Of a DNA stretch of 6,787 nt, positions 6,277 to 6,787 are shown piece by piece; position 1 is the stretch's first letter; the number at the start of each line of letters is the position of its first letter. The DNA comes from Desulfurococcales archaeon. GTDB lineage: Archaea > Thermoproteota > Thermoprotei_A > Sulfolobales > Desulfurococcaceae. The stretch lies in contig JAMOPC010000463.1 in the NCBI GenBank assembly GCA_027064845.1, positions 1-6,787 of the forward strand. Direction: 5' to 3'. Below the pieces are notes generated by a model. It was given only the letters and a program-made list of their open reading frames with translations, was not told where the DNA came from and did not search any database. The position numbers were made by a program, and so were the translations under genes.

Positions 6277-6284
6277 TATTTTAT
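6277..6284 (+). promoter_or_regulatory. candidate distal TATA box for the mgtE-like gene
   Basis: TATTTTAT. A start about 26 bases on would fall at 6306, exactly at the ATG of the small leader ORF, giving a leaderless 25-codon ORF and an 80-base leader for the transporter gene. A second, weaker candidate is TTTTATCT at 6345-6352, with a start near 6373 and a leader of about 15 bases. I cannot choose between them. Confidence 0.35.
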
Positions 6285-6305
6285 CAAAGCAACAACTGTA
6301 TATAC

Positions 6306-6383
6306 ATGGTAAAAGAATCGATGAGAACAACAGGCTTGAAAACGTTTTATCTTATGAGGAGTGAGGAGGCTGGTATGGTGTGA
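6306..6383 (+). CDS. possible 25-codon leader ORF upstream of the mgtE-like gene
   Basis: An ATG at 6306 opens 25 codons ending in TGA at 6381-6383, 4 bases before the transporter start. The peptide is basic and polar, has three internal Met, and matches nothing I recognise. If the distal promoter is used, the ATG would be at the 5' end of the mRNA, as in leaderless archaeal genes, and translation would run into the transporter's ribosome binding site (6377-6380). That would allow coupling or attenuation. Against it: short frames open by chance, and the nearer promoter candidate would leave it untranscribed. Confidence 0.25.
   Translation: MVKESMRTTGLKTFYLMRSEEAGMV
6377..6380 (+). promoter_or_regulatory. 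GGTG ribosome binding site of the mgtE-like gene
   Basis: GGTG lies 7 bases before the ATG at 6388. A purine stretch GAGGAGG at 6363-6369 is too far (18 bases) from this ATG. An in-frame GTG at 6361 is a less likely alternative start, with TGAGGA lying directly against it. Confidence 0.5.
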
Positions 6384-6387
6384 ACGA

Positions 6388-6787
6388 ATGAGTGAAGAAA
6401 AGAGATACGAGATTGCTTCCATTAAGGCTTTAAAACAACAAGTTTTCAGCATAACAATTCAATCTATAGGCGGATTCGTTTCTACATTTATTTTTGGAAT
6501 ATATAGGTTTTTCTTAAAGAAACACCCATGGGTTTTAGCGATAAACCCTCCTTTAAAGGATCTTCATGGCAATATTTACTCGAGTTTCCTATCTAGACTT
6601 AACAGTGGTTTACACATCGGATTAATTAAACCGAGTATGAAGGATAGAATAGTTTTAAGTAATATTTTGATCGTTTTATTTACTCAAATGTTTTCTGGAA
6701 TATTAATTGTTCTCATTACGTGGTTAATAATTGGAGGAGACCTCTTATTAATATTTGAAACCGTTATTCCTGCAATCGCTCTTGTTT
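6388..6787 (+). CDS. MgtE/SLC41-type divalent-cation transporter, N-terminal part (runs off window)
   Basis: The first 133 codons of a membrane protein that would carry Mg2+ or similar divalent cations. A short polar N-terminus leads into a first membrane helix (about 17-42). Next comes the family signature: NPPLKDLHGNIYSS at 53-66 and FLSRLNSGLHIG at 67-78. It matches the MgtE channel-domain pattern P-x-L-x-x-x-x-GN ... SRLsTxxxxG. Further hydrophobic helices lie at about 88-115 and from 118. There is no cytoplasmic MgtE_N or CBS domain before the channel domain, as in the archaeal and SLC41-type proteins, and unlike bacterial MgtE, which has both. The rest of the gene, and whether the domain is duplicated, lies outside the window. 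It is divergent from mrp. Confidence 0.8.
   Translation, partial: MSEEKRYEIASIKALKQQVFSITIQSIGGFVSTFIFGIYRFFLKKHPWVLAINPPLKDLHGNIYSSFLSRLNSGLHIGLIKPSMKDRIVLSNILIVLFTQMFSGILIVLITWLIIGGDLLLIFETVIPAIALV

Larger units (their letters stand above)
6212..6310 (+). repeat. direct repeat TATACATGGT, two copies
   Basis: The copies at 6212-6221 and 6301-6310 are identical over 10 bases and 89 bases apart, both in the divergent intergenic region. The first abuts the mrp TATA box; the second covers the ATG of the small leader ORF. It could be a shared regulator site or chance in AT-rich DNA. Confidence 0.35.

Noticed and set aside
6320..6373. Possible C/D box sRNA (CGATGAG ... CTTGA ... TATGAGG ... CTGG) in the mgtE leader
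   Set aside because: All four boxes are off consensus (RUGAUGA, CUGA), and the terminal D box is wrong. Spacing alone is not enough.
6264..6452. 62-aa minus-strand ORF across the mgtE start
   Set aside because: It is antisense to the transporter gene, has Cys/His/Phe-rich composition with no family pattern, and has no ribosome binding site.

Overview
The window looks like a hyperthermophilic crenarchaeon, most likely of the order Desulfurococcales (Staphylothermus-like, judged from memory of protein style and not from a search). The reasons are: an archaeal AglB/Stt3 oligosaccharyltransferase, an ESCRT-III-like Cdv cell-division paralogue, AT-rich DNA with TATA boxes placed as in archaea, GGTG-type ribosome binding sites that fit the usual archaeal 16S rRNA 3' end, and TTG starts.

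Layout. (1) Positions 1-1398, plus strand: the end of an MFS transporter, then ornithine carbamoyltransferase (argF) 4 bases later, probably one transcript. (2) 1399-1496: a promoter region with a perfect 12-bp palindrome just upstream of a TATA box. (3) 1497-4518, plus strand: aglB/stt3 (795 aa), then, behind its own likely promoter, a short ESCRT-III-like CdvB paralogue with a TTG start. (4) 4520-6175, minus strand: an uncharacterised protein (226 aa) with a predicted winged-helix N-terminus and a nuclease-like C-terminus that seems to lack the catalytic E-x-K. It ends one base from the cdvB stop (convergent). Upstream of it on the same strand is an Mrp/ApbC-type P-loop ATPase for iron-sulphur cluster handling. 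(5) 6176-6387: a divergent intergenic region with promoters in both directions, short repeats and a possible 25-codon leader ORF. (6) 6388-end, plus strand: the start of an MgtE/SLC41-type divalent-cation transporter, cut by the window edge.

The genes do not form one pathway. They cover amino-acid metabolism, protein N-glycosylation, cell division or membrane remodelling, Fe-S assembly and Mg2+ transport. This looks like ordinary crenarchaeal core genome; I see no mobile element, CRISPR array, tRNA or rRNA. The most interesting signals are in the 117-bp gap between mrp and the 226-aa gene. A 10-bp perfect inverted repeat there links the base run just after the mrp stop with the ribosome binding site of the next gene, and a 12-bp palindrome sits between that gene's TATA box and its predicted transcription start. 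A second point is that four genes (aglB, cdvB, mrp, mgtE) carry a GGTG ribosome binding site 6-8 bases before the chosen start, which argues for moving two of the starts downstream.
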